13,781 nucleotides of DNA from Actinomycetota bacterium (lineage in GTDB: Bacteria > Actinomycetota > Actinomycetes > Actinomycetales > Cellulomonadaceae): contig JAHIJU010000472.1 of the NCBI GenBank assembly GCA_018898235.1, positions 1 to 13,781 on the forward strand, written 5' to 3'. This document shows positions 6,309 to 12,971 of the stretch, in pieces (positions within the stretch are counted from its first letter, which is position 1; every line of letters starts with the position of its first letter). Both the position numbers and the translations under genes were made by a program. Under the pieces are notes generated by a model that saw only the letters and a program-made list of their open reading frames with translations, was not told the origin of the DNA and made no database searches.

Positions 6309-7379
6309 TCACGCGGTCGAGGCGACCCGCCAGCGTTCCAGGACGTCCGCCGCCGCGCCGGAGTCCACCGCGGTGGCCGCCAGCTGCAGGCCGGCAGCCA
6401 TCCGCTCGGTCAGCGGCCCTGCGCCGGTCCCGGCCAGGGTGCCGTCCGCCACCAGACCGGCGGCCGCGTTGAGCAGCACCGTCTGACGCACAGGTCCGTC
6501 CACACCGGCAAGGACGTCCCGGGCCACCTGCGCGTTGGCGACCGCGTCACCACCCCGCAGCTGCTCGACCGTGATCGCCGGCAGCCCGAGCGTGGCCGAC
6601 CAGTCGACCAGCTGCTCCTCGACGGCACCGTCACGCACCTCCCACACCCGGGAGGGGCCGGTGGCCGCCAGCTCGTCGAGTCCGTCACTCTCGCCCCGGA
6701 AGACCAGGGCGCTGATTCCCCGGCCCGCCAGCACGCCCGCGACCAGCGGCGCCATCCGCGCATCGGCGACACCGATCGCGGCGGCCTGCGGTTGCGCCGG
6801 GTTGGTGAGCGGACCGAGAAAGTTGAAGGTCGTGCCGATCCCGAGCTCGCCGCGGGCGGCCCCGGCGTACCGCATCGACGGGTGGAACACCTGGGCGAAG
6901 CAGAACGTGATCCCGATCTGCGAGGCCAGGGCGGCCACCCGCTCCGGGGTCTGGGTCAACGAGATGCCGAGCTGCTCGAGGACGTCCGCCGACCCGGAGG
7001 ACGAGGACGCGGCCCGGTTGCCGTGCTTGACGACGGTCAGCCCGGCCCCGGCGATCACGAGCGAGGCCATGGTCGACACGTTCACCGTGTGCGCCCGGTC
7101 CCCGCCGGTGCCCACGATGTCGACGGTGCGGCCCGGGACCGTGAAGCGACGGGCGTGCGCGAGCATCTGGTCGGCGAGCCCGGTGAGCTCGTCGACGGTC
7201 TCGCCCTTGGCGCGCAGGGCGATGAGGAACGCCGCGACCCGTGCGGTCGAGACCTCACCCGTCATGATCTGGTCCATCGCCCACGCGGTCTCGCTCGTCG
7301 CCAGATCACGTCTGGCGACGAGGGCCGCGAACAGGTCGGGCCAGGTCAGCTCGACGGCTGCGCCCGGCCCCGTGCTCAT
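6309..7379 (-). CDS. trpD: Anthranilate phosphoribosyltransferase
   Basis: This 356-residue enzyme transfers phosphoribosyl from PRPP to anthranilate in the second committed step of tryptophan synthesis. Diagnostic motifs are the PRPP loop GTGGD (residues 90-94), NVSTM (100-104) and KHGNRAASSSSGSADVLE (118-135). A metal-binding DELAATG follows later, in place of the common DExxxxGxT form. The enzyme is full length. The start is the ATG at 7379, which overlaps the stop of the receiver-like gene by ATGA. No Shine-Dalgarno sequence is evident, so translation probably depends on coupling. The gene lies away from any other trp gene and next to the bc1-aa3 respiratory cluster, as mycobacterial trpD (Rv2192c) does. 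Assignment is strong. Thymidine/pyrimidine phosphorylases share the fold but lack the KHGNRA/SGSAD combination. Confidence 0.95.
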   Translation of the reverse strand: MSTGPGAAVELTWPDLFAALVARRDLATSETAWAMDQIMTGEVSTARVAAFLIALRAKGETVDELTGLADQMLAHARRFTVPGRTVDIVGTGGDRAHTVNVSTMASLVIAGAGLTVVKHGNRAASSSSGSADVLEQLGISLTQTPERVAALASQIGITFCFAQVFHPSMRYAGAARGELGIGTTFNFLGPLTNPAQPQAAAIGVADARMAPLVAGVLAGRGISALVFRGESDGLDELAATGPSRVWEVRDGAVEEQLVDWSATLGLPAITVEQLRGGDAVANAQVARDVLAGVDGPVRQTVLLNAAAGLVADGTLAGTGAGPLTERMAAGLQLAATAVDSGAAADVLERWRVASTA

Positions 7380-7795
7380 CGGGCGACGGCCGAACCGCGC
7401 ACGAGGCGCGCGACGGCCGCCTGCAGCTCGAACGGGTCGAGCGGTCGGGTGACGACCTCCTCCGCCGTGGACCACGAGGCGAGCCACGCGTCGGCGGGCC
7501 GGGCGATGAGGACGAGCACCGGCGGGCACTCGAAGACCTCGTCCTTGAGCTGGCGGGCCAGCCCCAGACCGCCGACCTTGTCCGCCTCACCGTCCAGCAC
7601 CAGCACGTCGGCCCCGCCGCTCTGCGTGACGGCGAGGACCGCATCGGCGGTCGCGGTCTCGATCCACTCGATGTCCGGCTGCCCCGCGGCGAGCCGCGGT
7701 CCGACCGCGAGGCGGACCTCCGCCCGCACGTCGACGTCGTCGGAGTAGACGAGGATCCGCGGGCCCGAGCCCGCGGTGGAAGTGCTGCTGGTCAT
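7376..7795 (-). CDS. Stand-alone response-regulator receiver domain, probably degenerate
   Basis: This 139-residue protein consists of a single CheY-like domain with no output domain. The first strand and acidic pair are ILVYSDD (D19, D20), and the strand ending in the phospho-acceptor position is VLVLDGE (D68). Where receivers usually have a Lys before Pro (KPF), this protein has TRPLDPFEL, so Arg (R117) replaces the catalytic lysine. That points to weak or absent phosphorylation. The first six to ten residues are Ser/Thr-rich. The start is the ATG at 7795, preceded by GAGGGA. The stop overlaps the trpD start, so the two are coexpressed. It stands divergent to ctaE. I know similar uncharacterised proteins in actinobacteria at this locus. 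A regulatory or scaffolding role in trp synthesis or respiration is only a guess. Confidence 0.78.
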   Translation of the reverse strand: MTSSTSTAGSGPRILVYSDDVDVRAEVRLAVGPRLAAGQPDIEWIETATADAVLAVTQSGGADVLVLDGEADKVGGLGLARQLKDEVFECPPVLVLIARPADAWLASWSTAEEVVTRPLDPFELQAAVARLVRGSAVAR

Positions 7796-7947
7796 CGGTG
7801 TCCCTCGGCTCGCGCAAGTGCTTCGCACCGCATCTTGGCACGCGGGGCGGTGCCGGCGCGCCAACGTCGGCTCCCGGTCGGGTCCCCCGGGGGGGCACCA
7901 GCGGCCTCTCAGGCGACCGGCGCCCCTCAGGCGCCACGCCGAAAGCA

Positions 7948-7959
7948 CCTACTTGTAGG
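7948..7959. repeat. Short palindrome upstream of ctaE, possible operator
   Basis: CCTAC-TT-GTAGG is an inverted repeat with 5-bp arms and a 2-base centre. It ends 30 bases before the presumed ctaE -10 box, in the 206-base divergent region. This is a plausible place for an activator to bind, but no known regulator motif matches it in my recollection. Confidence 0.3.
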
Positions 7960-7989
7960 CCCAAGGTCCCAGAATGCCTGGTCTTCGGC

Positions 7990-7995
7990 CATACT
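7990..7995 (+). promoter_or_regulatory. Possible -10 box for ctaE-qcrCAB, probably leaderless
   Basis: CATACT is close to the TANNNT/TATACT consensus. It ends six bases before the GTG start at 8002, and no Shine-Dalgarno sequence lies between. The spacing matches the other leaderless candidates in the window. The first base of the hexamer deviates and no -35 is clear. Confidence 0.4.
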
Positions 7996-8001
7996 GACGC
8001 T

Positions 8002-8634
8002 GTGAGCTCCGCAACGGCTGCGCCCGCCCCGCACGTGACGGTCAATCGACCCAACCCGGTGTCCGTCGGCACCATCGTCTGGCTGTCCAGCGAGCTGATG
8101 TTCTTCGCCGGGCTGTTCGCGATGTACTTCTCGACCCGCGCCGCCGTACCCGCCGAGTGGGCCGCACAGACCCCCAAGCTGAACGTGGGCTTCGCCACCA
8201 TCAACACGCTGGTGCTGGTGGCGTCCTCCTTCACCTGCCAGATGGGCGTCTGGGCCGCCGAGCGGTTCCAGCCGGCCCGTACCGGGGGCCTGCTGCAGGT
8301 CAACCGCTGGGGGCTGAACGAGTGGATGACGCTCACCTACGTCATGGGCGCCTTCTTCATCGGTGGCCAGATCTACGAGTACGCCGGGCTCATCGGCGAG
8401 GGGCTGACGATCTCGTCGTCGCCGTACGGCTCGGTCTTCTACATCACCACCGGCTTCCATGGCCTGCACGTGGTGGGCGGTCTCGTCGCCTTCCTGTTCC
8501 TGCTCGGGCGGTCCTTCTCCGCCAAGCGGTTCGGTCACCACGAGGCCACCAGCGCGATCGTCGTGTCGTACTACTGGCACTTCGTCGACGTCGTCTGGGT
8601 GGCGTTGTTCACGACGATCTACCTGGTCAAGTGA
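8002..8634 (+). CDS. ctaE: Cytochrome c oxidase subunit III
   Basis: This 210-residue integral membrane subunit of the aa3-type terminal oxidase stabilises the catalytic subunit I and its proton uptake. Five transmembrane helices are visible (about 21-44, 62-86, 108-130, 143-169, 184-208), the short form usual in actinobacteria, in place of the seven of mitochondrial COX3. Family motifs are GFHGLHVVGG (151-160) and SYYWHFVDVVW (189-199). The start is the GTG at 8002: the frame is open further upstream, but the hydrophilic Ala/Pro start followed by the first helix fits homologues, and a -10-like box sits right before it. It is separated from qcrC by 26 bases containing a strong ribosome binding site. 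Subunits I, II and IV are not in the window and must be encoded elsewhere. Confidence 0.95.
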   Translation: MSSATAAPAPHVTVNRPNPVSVGTIVWLSSELMFFAGLFAMYFSTRAAVPAEWAAQTPKLNVGFATINTLVLVASSFTCQMGVWAAERFQPARTGGLLQVNRWGLNEWMTLTYVMGAFFIGGQIYEYAGLIGEGLTISSSPYGSVFYITTGFHGLHVVGGLVAFLFLLGRSFSAKRFGHHEATSAIVVSYYWHFVDVVWVALFTTIYLVK

Positions 8635-8646
8635 CCCCGACCAGAC

Positions 8647-8653
8647 AAGGAGG
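8647..8653 (+). promoter_or_regulatory. Strong Shine-Dalgarno site of qcrC
   Basis: AAGGAGG lies seven bases before the GTG at 8661. It is the best ribosome binding site in the cluster and decides this start. Downstream qcrA and qcrB lack comparable sites and use ATGA overlaps. Confidence 0.85.
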
Positions 8654-8660
8654 CCGCGCC

Positions 8661-9443
8661 GTGAACTGGCTCGCCGCACACCGTCACGACCGTCGCGCAC
8701 CGCTGCTGCTGCTGCTGACGGCCCTGCTGCTCACCGGAGGCGTCTACGCCCTCCTCGTGCCAGCACCCGCCGTTGCTGCCAGCACGGCGAGCAGCGCTGA
8801 GGTCGACTCCGGGATGAAGCTGTTCACCGCCAACTGCGCCACGTGCCACGGCACCGGGGCGACCGGCACCGCGGCGGCGCCGTCGCTGGTCGGGGTCGGC
8901 GCCGCCGCGGTCGACTTCCAGGTCGGCACCGGCCGGATGCCGGCGCAGATGTCCGGCCCGCAGGTCGAGGCCAAGCCGGTGCAGTTCGACCAGGACCAGA
9001 TCGCTGCGCTCGCGGCGTACGTCGCCTCGCTCGGCCCCGGCCCGTCGATCCCCACCGGGGACCAGGTCGACCCGGCCCAGGGCGACCCCGCCACCGGGAT
9101 GGCGCTGTTCCGCACGAACTGCGCCCAGTGCCACAACGCGGTGGGTGCCGGCGGCTCGCTCTCGCAGGGCAAGTTCGCGCCCAGCCTGTGGCAGACCACC
9201 CCCACCCATCTCTACGAGGCGATGCTCACGGGCCCGCAGTCGATGCCGGTGTTCAACCAGGCCACGCTGACCTCGCAGGAGAAGCGCGACATCATCGCGT
9301 TCGTGTCCGAGCAGGGCGGCACCCAGCCGGGTGGCCTGTCGCTCGGCAGCATCGGTCCCGTGAGCGAAGGCCTGTGGGCCTGGGTGGTCGGCCTCGGCCT
9401 GCTGCTCGGGGCCGCCGTCTGGATCGGAGCGAAGTCCTCATGA
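8661..9443 (+). CDS. qcrC: Di-haem cytochrome c subunit of the bc1 complex
   Basis: This 260-residue subunit passes electrons from the Rieske protein to the CuA site of cytochrome c oxidase, replacing the soluble cytochrome c that actinobacteria lack. Residues about 13-33 form an N-terminal membrane anchor or signal, ending in a short Ala-rich segment. Two cytochrome c domains follow, each with CxxCH: CATCH (C59, C62, H63) and CAQCH (C154, C157, H158). Likely methionine axial ligands are M93 (GRMP) and M195 (SMPVF). A C-terminal helix (about 236-255) anchors the protein with both haems outside the membrane. The layout is that of actinobacterial QcrC/cytochrome cc. The gene starts at GTG 8661 and overlaps qcrA by ATGA. 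The CTG run near the start only encodes the leucines of the anchor. Confidence 0.96.
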   Translation: MNWLAAHRHDRRAPLLLLLTALLLTGGVYALLVPAPAVAASTASSAEVDSGMKLFTANCATCHGTGATGTAAAPSLVGVGAAAVDFQVGTGRMPAQMSGPQVEAKPVQFDQDQIAALAAYVASLGPGPSIPTGDQVDPAQGDPATGMALFRTNCAQCHNAVGAGGSLSQGKFAPSLWQTTPTHLYEAMLTGPQSMPVFNQATLTSQEKRDIIAFVSEQGGTQPGGLSLGSIGPVSEGLWAWVVGLGLLLGAAVWIGAKSS

Positions 9444-10453
9444 GCGACGACCTCGAGCTGCGCGACACGGCCGACCAGCTCCCCGATCGCTTCGAGAACC
9501 CGGGCTTCCCGCCTCACGAGCAGCGCCGGGGCGACGTCGACCCCCGGGCGAACAAGTTCTCCGAGCGCATCGTCGTGGCGTTGTTCGCGGTCTCGATCCT
9601 GGGCACGATCGCCATGATCGCCGCCTACTTCGCGTTCCCGCCGGGCGAGACCGCGGCCTCGATGCAGCGCTCGAACCTCGCGATGGGACTCGGGCTGGCG
9701 TTCGCCCTGCTCGGCATCGGGACCGGCGCCGTGCACTGGGCGAAGTCGCTCATGAGCGACCACGAGGTCGCCGAGGAGCGGCACCCCCTGCGGTCCTCCG
9801 ACGAGGTCCGCGCCCAAGCCGTCGAGGTACTCAAGGAAGGCGCCGCGGACTCGGCCATCGGTCGCCGGACCGTGCTCAAGGGCGCCGTGGCGACCTCGCT
9901 CGCACTGTTCCCCCTCACCATCGTGGTGCCGCTGGTCGGCAACGTGGGGGGCGACTGGGACGTCGCCTCGTTCAAGCGCACGATGTGGAAGAAGGGCACC
10001 CGCCTGACCACGGATCCGCTGGGTCGTCCGATCAAGGCCGCCGACGTGACGATCGGCTCGATCACCTCGGTCATCCCGGAGGGGCTCGAGGAGACCGCGC
10101 ACCCGCTCGACGAGAAGGCCAAGGCCGTCGTCGTGCTGCTGCGGCTCGACCCGCGCGACCTGAAGATCCAGCCGGGCCGTGAGGACTGGCAGTACGACGG
10201 GATCGTCGCCTACTCCAAGATCTGCACCCACGTCGGATGCCCGGTGGCGCTCTACGAGCAGCAGACGCACCACCTGCTCTGCCCGTGCCACCAGTCGACC
10301 TTCGACGTCGCGGACGGTGCCAAGGTGATCTTCGGACCCGCCAAGCGGGCACTGCCGCAGCTGCCCATCACTGTCGACACCGAGGGCTACCTCGTGGCGA
10401 GCAGCGACTTCACCGAACCCATCGGCCCGAGCTTCTGGGAGCGACTGCGATGA
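9440..10453 (+). CDS. qcrA: Rieske iron-sulphur subunit of the bc1 complex
   Basis: This 337-residue protein carries the [2Fe-2S] cluster that takes the first electron from menaquinol. The cluster motifs are CTHVGC (C262, H264, C267) and CPCHQS (C281, C283, H284). Unlike the single-helix Rieske proteins of other bacteria, it has three helices (about 43-66, 79-100, 147-168) after a hydrophilic N-terminus, the actinobacterial form. A twin-arginine motif, GRRTVLKG (R142, R143), lies right before the third helix. In Streptomyces the corresponding helix is inserted by the Tat pathway after Sec inserts the first two, and the same is likely here. Start and stop both overlap neighbours by ATGA, which fixes the start and implies strict coupling with qcrC and qcrB. 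Confidence 0.96.
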   Translation: MSDDLELRDTADQLPDRFENPGFPPHEQRRGDVDPRANKFSERIVVALFAVSILGTIAMIAAYFAFPPGETAASMQRSNLAMGLGLAFALLGIGTGAVHWAKSLMSDHEVAEERHPLRSSDEVRAQAVEVLKEGAADSAIGRRTVLKGAVATSLALFPLTIVVPLVGNVGGDWDVASFKRTMWKKGTRLTTDPLGRPIKAADVTIGSITSVIPEGLEETAHPLDEKAKAVVVLLRLDPRDLKIQPGREDWQYDGIVAYSKICTHVGCPVALYEQQTHHLLCPCHQSTFDVADGAKVIFGPAKRALPQLPITVDTEGYLVASSDFTEPIGPSFWERLR

Positions 10454-12138
10454 CCTCCCCCGCCGCGGCCACCGCGGACTTCCTCGACCAGCGCACCGGC
10501 CTGGGCGCCGCGGTCAAGGAGTTCGCCCGCAAGGTCTTCCCCGACCACTGGTCGTTCCTCCTGGGTGAGATCGCGCTCTACAGCTTCGTGACGCTGCTGA
10601 TCTCCGGCACGTTCCTCACCATGTTCTTCGTGCCCTCGATGACCGAGGTCACCTACAGCGGTCCATGGGCATCGCTGCAGGGGACCCGGATGTCCGAGGC
10701 CTTCGCCTCGACGTTGCGCCTGTCGTTCGAGGTGCGCGGCGGGCTGCTCATGCGCCAGGTCCACCACTGGGCGGCCCTCATCTTCATGGCGTCGATCATC
10801 ACGCACATGATGCGGGTGTTCTTCACGGGGGCGTTCCGCAAACCGCGTGAGCTCAACTGGGTGGTCGGCTTCACCCTTCTCATCCTCGGGCTCGCCGCGG
10901 GCTTCTCCGGCTACTCCCTGCCGGACGACGTGCTGTCCGGCAACGGGCTGCGGATCTCCGACGGTGTGCTGCGCGCCGTGCCGATCATCGGAAGCTACGG
11001 CTCCTACTTCCTGTTCGGCGGGGAGTTCCCCGGCGAGGCGCTCATCCCCCGCCTGTTCACGGTGCACATCCTGCTGGTCCCCGGCCTCATCCTGGCCCTC
11101 GTCGGGCTGCACCTGTTCATGGTGGTGCTGGCCAAGCACACCCAGTACCCGGGGTCAGGGCGGACGGACCGCAACGTCGTCGGCTTCCCGCTCTTCCCGA
11201 TCTACGTGGCCAAGGCGGGCGGGTTCTTCTTCATCGTGTTCGGCGTGATCGCGCTGATGGCCGCGACCATGCAGATCAACCCGGTGTGGAACTACGGCCC
11301 GTACGACCCGTCCCCGGTGTCGGCCGGCTCCCAACCTGACTGGTACATGCTGTTCCTGGACGGGGCGCTACGACTCATGCCCGGCGGGGTCGAGGTCGTG
11401 ATCGCCAACTTCACGGTGCCGCTCAACGTCCTGATCCCGGCCATGGTGGTCCCCGGCATCCTGTTCACGGCGCTGGCGGCCTACCCGTTCATCGAGGCGT
11501 ACGCCACGGGCGACAAGCGGGAGCACCACGTGCTGGACCGCCCCCGCAACCGCCCCTTCCGTACCGCGTTCGGCGTCTCGCTGCTGGTGGCCTTCTTCGT
11601 GCTGGTGCTCGCCGGTTCGAACGACCTGATCGCCACGCACTTCCACCTGTCGATCAACGACATCACCTGGGTGCTGCGGTTCGCCCTGTTCATCGCCCCG
11701 GCCGCCGCGTTCATGGTCACCAAGCGCATGTGCCTGGCCCTGCAGCGCCGTGACCGAGAGATCGTCCTGCACGGTCACGAGCACGGCACGATCGTGCGTT
11801 TCGAGTCCGGGGAGTACATCGAGGTCCACCAACCGTTGAACGAGCATGAGCGTTGGATCCGGGTGCAGCACGAGCCGATCCGACCTCTGCAGGTCGCGCC
11901 GGCCGAGGACTCCCGTGGTGTGCGCCGCAAGGGGTACGCCGCGGACCTTCGACGGGCCAGGCTGTCCCGCTTGTTCTACGCCGACCGGGTCGAACCGGTC
12001 ACACCCGCCGAGCTGGCCGCGTCGCACTCGCACGGCACGCACGACGAGCTGCCGCCCGCGCCGAGCGGGCAGGAGCTGGTCGCAGGCGGCCGGCGCTCCC
12101 TCGTCGCCGACGACCGTGCGCCCGGGGACGGGCACTGA
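10450..12138 (+). CDS. qcrB: Cytochrome b subunit of the bc1 complex
   Basis: This 562-residue membrane subunit oxidises menaquinol at the Qp site and carries two b haems. Haem ligands fit H105 and H119 on one helix, and H206 and H220 on the other, each pair 14 residues apart. GFSGYSLPDD (151-160) and the Qp motif as PDWY (296-299) are present; the Asp in place of the Glu of PEWY is usual in actinobacteria. About eight or nine helices are seen up to residue 428. A cytoplasmic tail of about 130 residues follows, rich in Arg, His and Glu, an extension also known in mycobacterial and Streptomyces QcrB. In mycobacteria this subunit is the target of telacebec (Q203). The start overlaps the qcrA stop by ATGA. 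It is the last gene before the hairpin that separates the cluster from sodA. Confidence 0.96.
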   Translation: MTSPAAATADFLDQRTGLGAAVKEFARKVFPDHWSFLLGEIALYSFVTLLISGTFLTMFFVPSMTEVTYSGPWASLQGTRMSEAFASTLRLSFEVRGGLLMRQVHHWAALIFMASIITHMMRVFFTGAFRKPRELNWVVGFTLLILGLAAGFSGYSLPDDVLSGNGLRISDGVLRAVPIIGSYGSYFLFGGEFPGEALIPRLFTVHILLVPGLILALVGLHLFMVVLAKHTQYPGSGRTDRNVVGFPLFPIYVAKAGGFFFIVFGVIALMAATMQINPVWNYGPYDPSPVSAGSQPDWYMLFLDGALRLMPGGVEVVIANFTVPLNVLIPAMVVPGILFTALAAYPFIEAYATGDKREHHVLDRPRNRPFRTAFGVSLLVAFFVLVLAGSNDLIATHFHLSINDITWVLRFALFIAPAAAFMVTKRMCLALQRRDREIVLHGHEHGTIVRFESGEYIEVHQPLNEHERWIRVQHEPIRPLQVAPAEDSRGVRRKGYAADLRRARLSRLFYADRVEPVTPAELAASHSHGTHDELPPAPSGQELVAGGRRSLVADDRAPGDGH

Positions 12139-12163
12139 AGGCCGACCTGCGACAGAGTGGACG

Positions 12164-12188
12164 GTGGGGCCACGCCATGTGGTCCCAC
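12164..12188 (+). terminator. Hairpin between qcrB and sodA, terminator or attenuator
   Basis: GTGGGGCCAC (12164-12173) pairs with GTGGTCCCAC (12179-12188), giving ten base pairs with one G-U wobble around a 5-base loop. It lies 25 bases after the qcrB stop and 16 bases before the AAAGG ribosome binding site of sodA. No T-tract follows. It may end part of the qcr transcripts and leave sodA partly dependent on read-through or processing. Confidence 0.5.
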
Positions 12189-12215
12189 GCACAACGAAGA
12201 GCCGAAAGGTGACTG

Positions 12216-12842
12216 ATGGCTGACTACACGCTCCCCGATCTTCCCTACGACTACGCGGCGCTCGAACCGCACATCTCGGGCCGCATCATGGAGCTGCACC
12301 ACGACAAGCACCACGCCGCGTACGTGGCCGGTGCCAACACGGCGCTGGAGAAGCTTGCCGCCGCACGCGAGTCCGGCGACTTCGCGGCGGTGAACCTGCA
12401 GGAGAAGAACCTGGCGTTCAACCTCGGCGGGCACGTGAACCACTCCGTGTTCTGGCAGAACCTGTCTCCCGAGGGCGGCGACCGGCCGACCGGTGAGCTC
12501 GCCGCCGCGATCGAGGAGTTCTTCGGCTCGTTCGAGAAGTTCCAGGCGCACTTCGCGGCCAACGCGCTGGGCATCCAGGGCTCCGGCTGGTCGATCCTGG
12601 CCTGGGACTCGATCGGCGCCAAGCTCGTGGTGTTCCAGCTCTACGACCAGCAGAGCAACTTCCCGCTGGGCGTCGTCCCGATCGTCGTGCTCGACATGTG
12701 GGAGCACGCCTTCTACCTCGACTACGTCAACGTCAAGGCGGACTACGTCAAGGCGTGGTGGAACATCGTGAGCTGGGTCGACGCGTCCTCGCGGTTCGAC
12801 CGCGCACGCACGCAGACCGCGGGGCTCATCGTCCCCGCCTGA
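12216..12842 (+). CDS. sodA: Superoxide dismutase, Mn/Fe family (probably Mn)
   Basis: This 208-residue cytoplasmic enzyme converts superoxide to oxygen and hydrogen peroxide. Metal ligands fit H28 (MELHHDKHH), H76 (GGHVNHS), D160 and H164 (DMWEHAFY). The N-terminal YTLPDLPYDYAALEPHIS and the GSGW segment (122-125) are typical. GGH together with a Gln-containing loop before FPLG suggests the manganese form, but Fe use or cambialism cannot be excluded. The ATG at 12216 follows AAAGGTGA (12205-12212). The gene sits directly behind the bc1 genes, a plausible link because that complex is a source of superoxide; the spacing and hairpin leave open whether it is cotranscribed. There is no signal peptide. 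Confidence 0.96.
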   Translation: MADYTLPDLPYDYAALEPHISGRIMELHHDKHHAAYVAGANTALEKLAAARESGDFAAVNLQEKNLAFNLGGHVNHSVFWQNLSPEGGDRPTGELAAAIEEFFGSFEKFQAHFAANALGIQGSGWSILAWDSIGAKLVVFQLYDQQSNFPLGVVPIVVLDMWEHAFYLDYVNVKADYVKAWWNIVSWVDASSRFDRARTQTAGLIVPA

Positions 12843-12853
12843 CCTCGCATCGC

Positions 12854-12888
12854 CGGGAGGCCGCGACCGCACCGGTCGCGGCCTCCCG
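12854..12888 (+). terminator. Strong terminator hairpin after sodA
   Basis: A perfect 16-bp GC-rich stem (12854-12869 with 12873-12888) encloses the 3-base loop CAC, 11 bases after the sodA stop. It has no long T-tract but is by far the most stable hairpin in the window and marks the end of the sodA unit. Confidence 0.85.
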
Positions 12889-12957
12889 TCTGCCCCGTCC
12901 GGGACGCCGGCGCCGCCCACCGGTAGCGACCTGCCGATCCTGACGGGCCGCGCTGGC

Positions 12958-12963
12958 TAGGAT
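12958..12963 (+). promoter_or_regulatory. -10 box for the methyltransferase gene, probably leaderless
   Basis: TAGGAT matches the TANNNT consensus well and lies eight bases before the ATG at 12972 with no Shine-Dalgarno sequence between. Together with the strong upstream terminator, this makes the methyltransferase gene a separate transcription unit. Confidence 0.5.
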
Positions 12964-12971
12964 CCGGGCCC

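Noticed and set aside
7798..8001. In-frame upstream extension of ctaE from an earlier ATG
   Set aside because: The 68 extra residues are Arg/Gly/Pro-rich and unlike any subunit III; they cover the divergent regulatory region.
8702..8718. CTG trinucleotide run as a microsatellite repeat
   Set aside because: It encodes the leucines of the QcrC membrane anchor and is explained by that.
9212..10291. A long minus-strand open frame across qcrC and qcrA
   Set aside because: The plus strand codes for haem and Rieske motifs; the opposite translation has no pattern beyond charged repeats.
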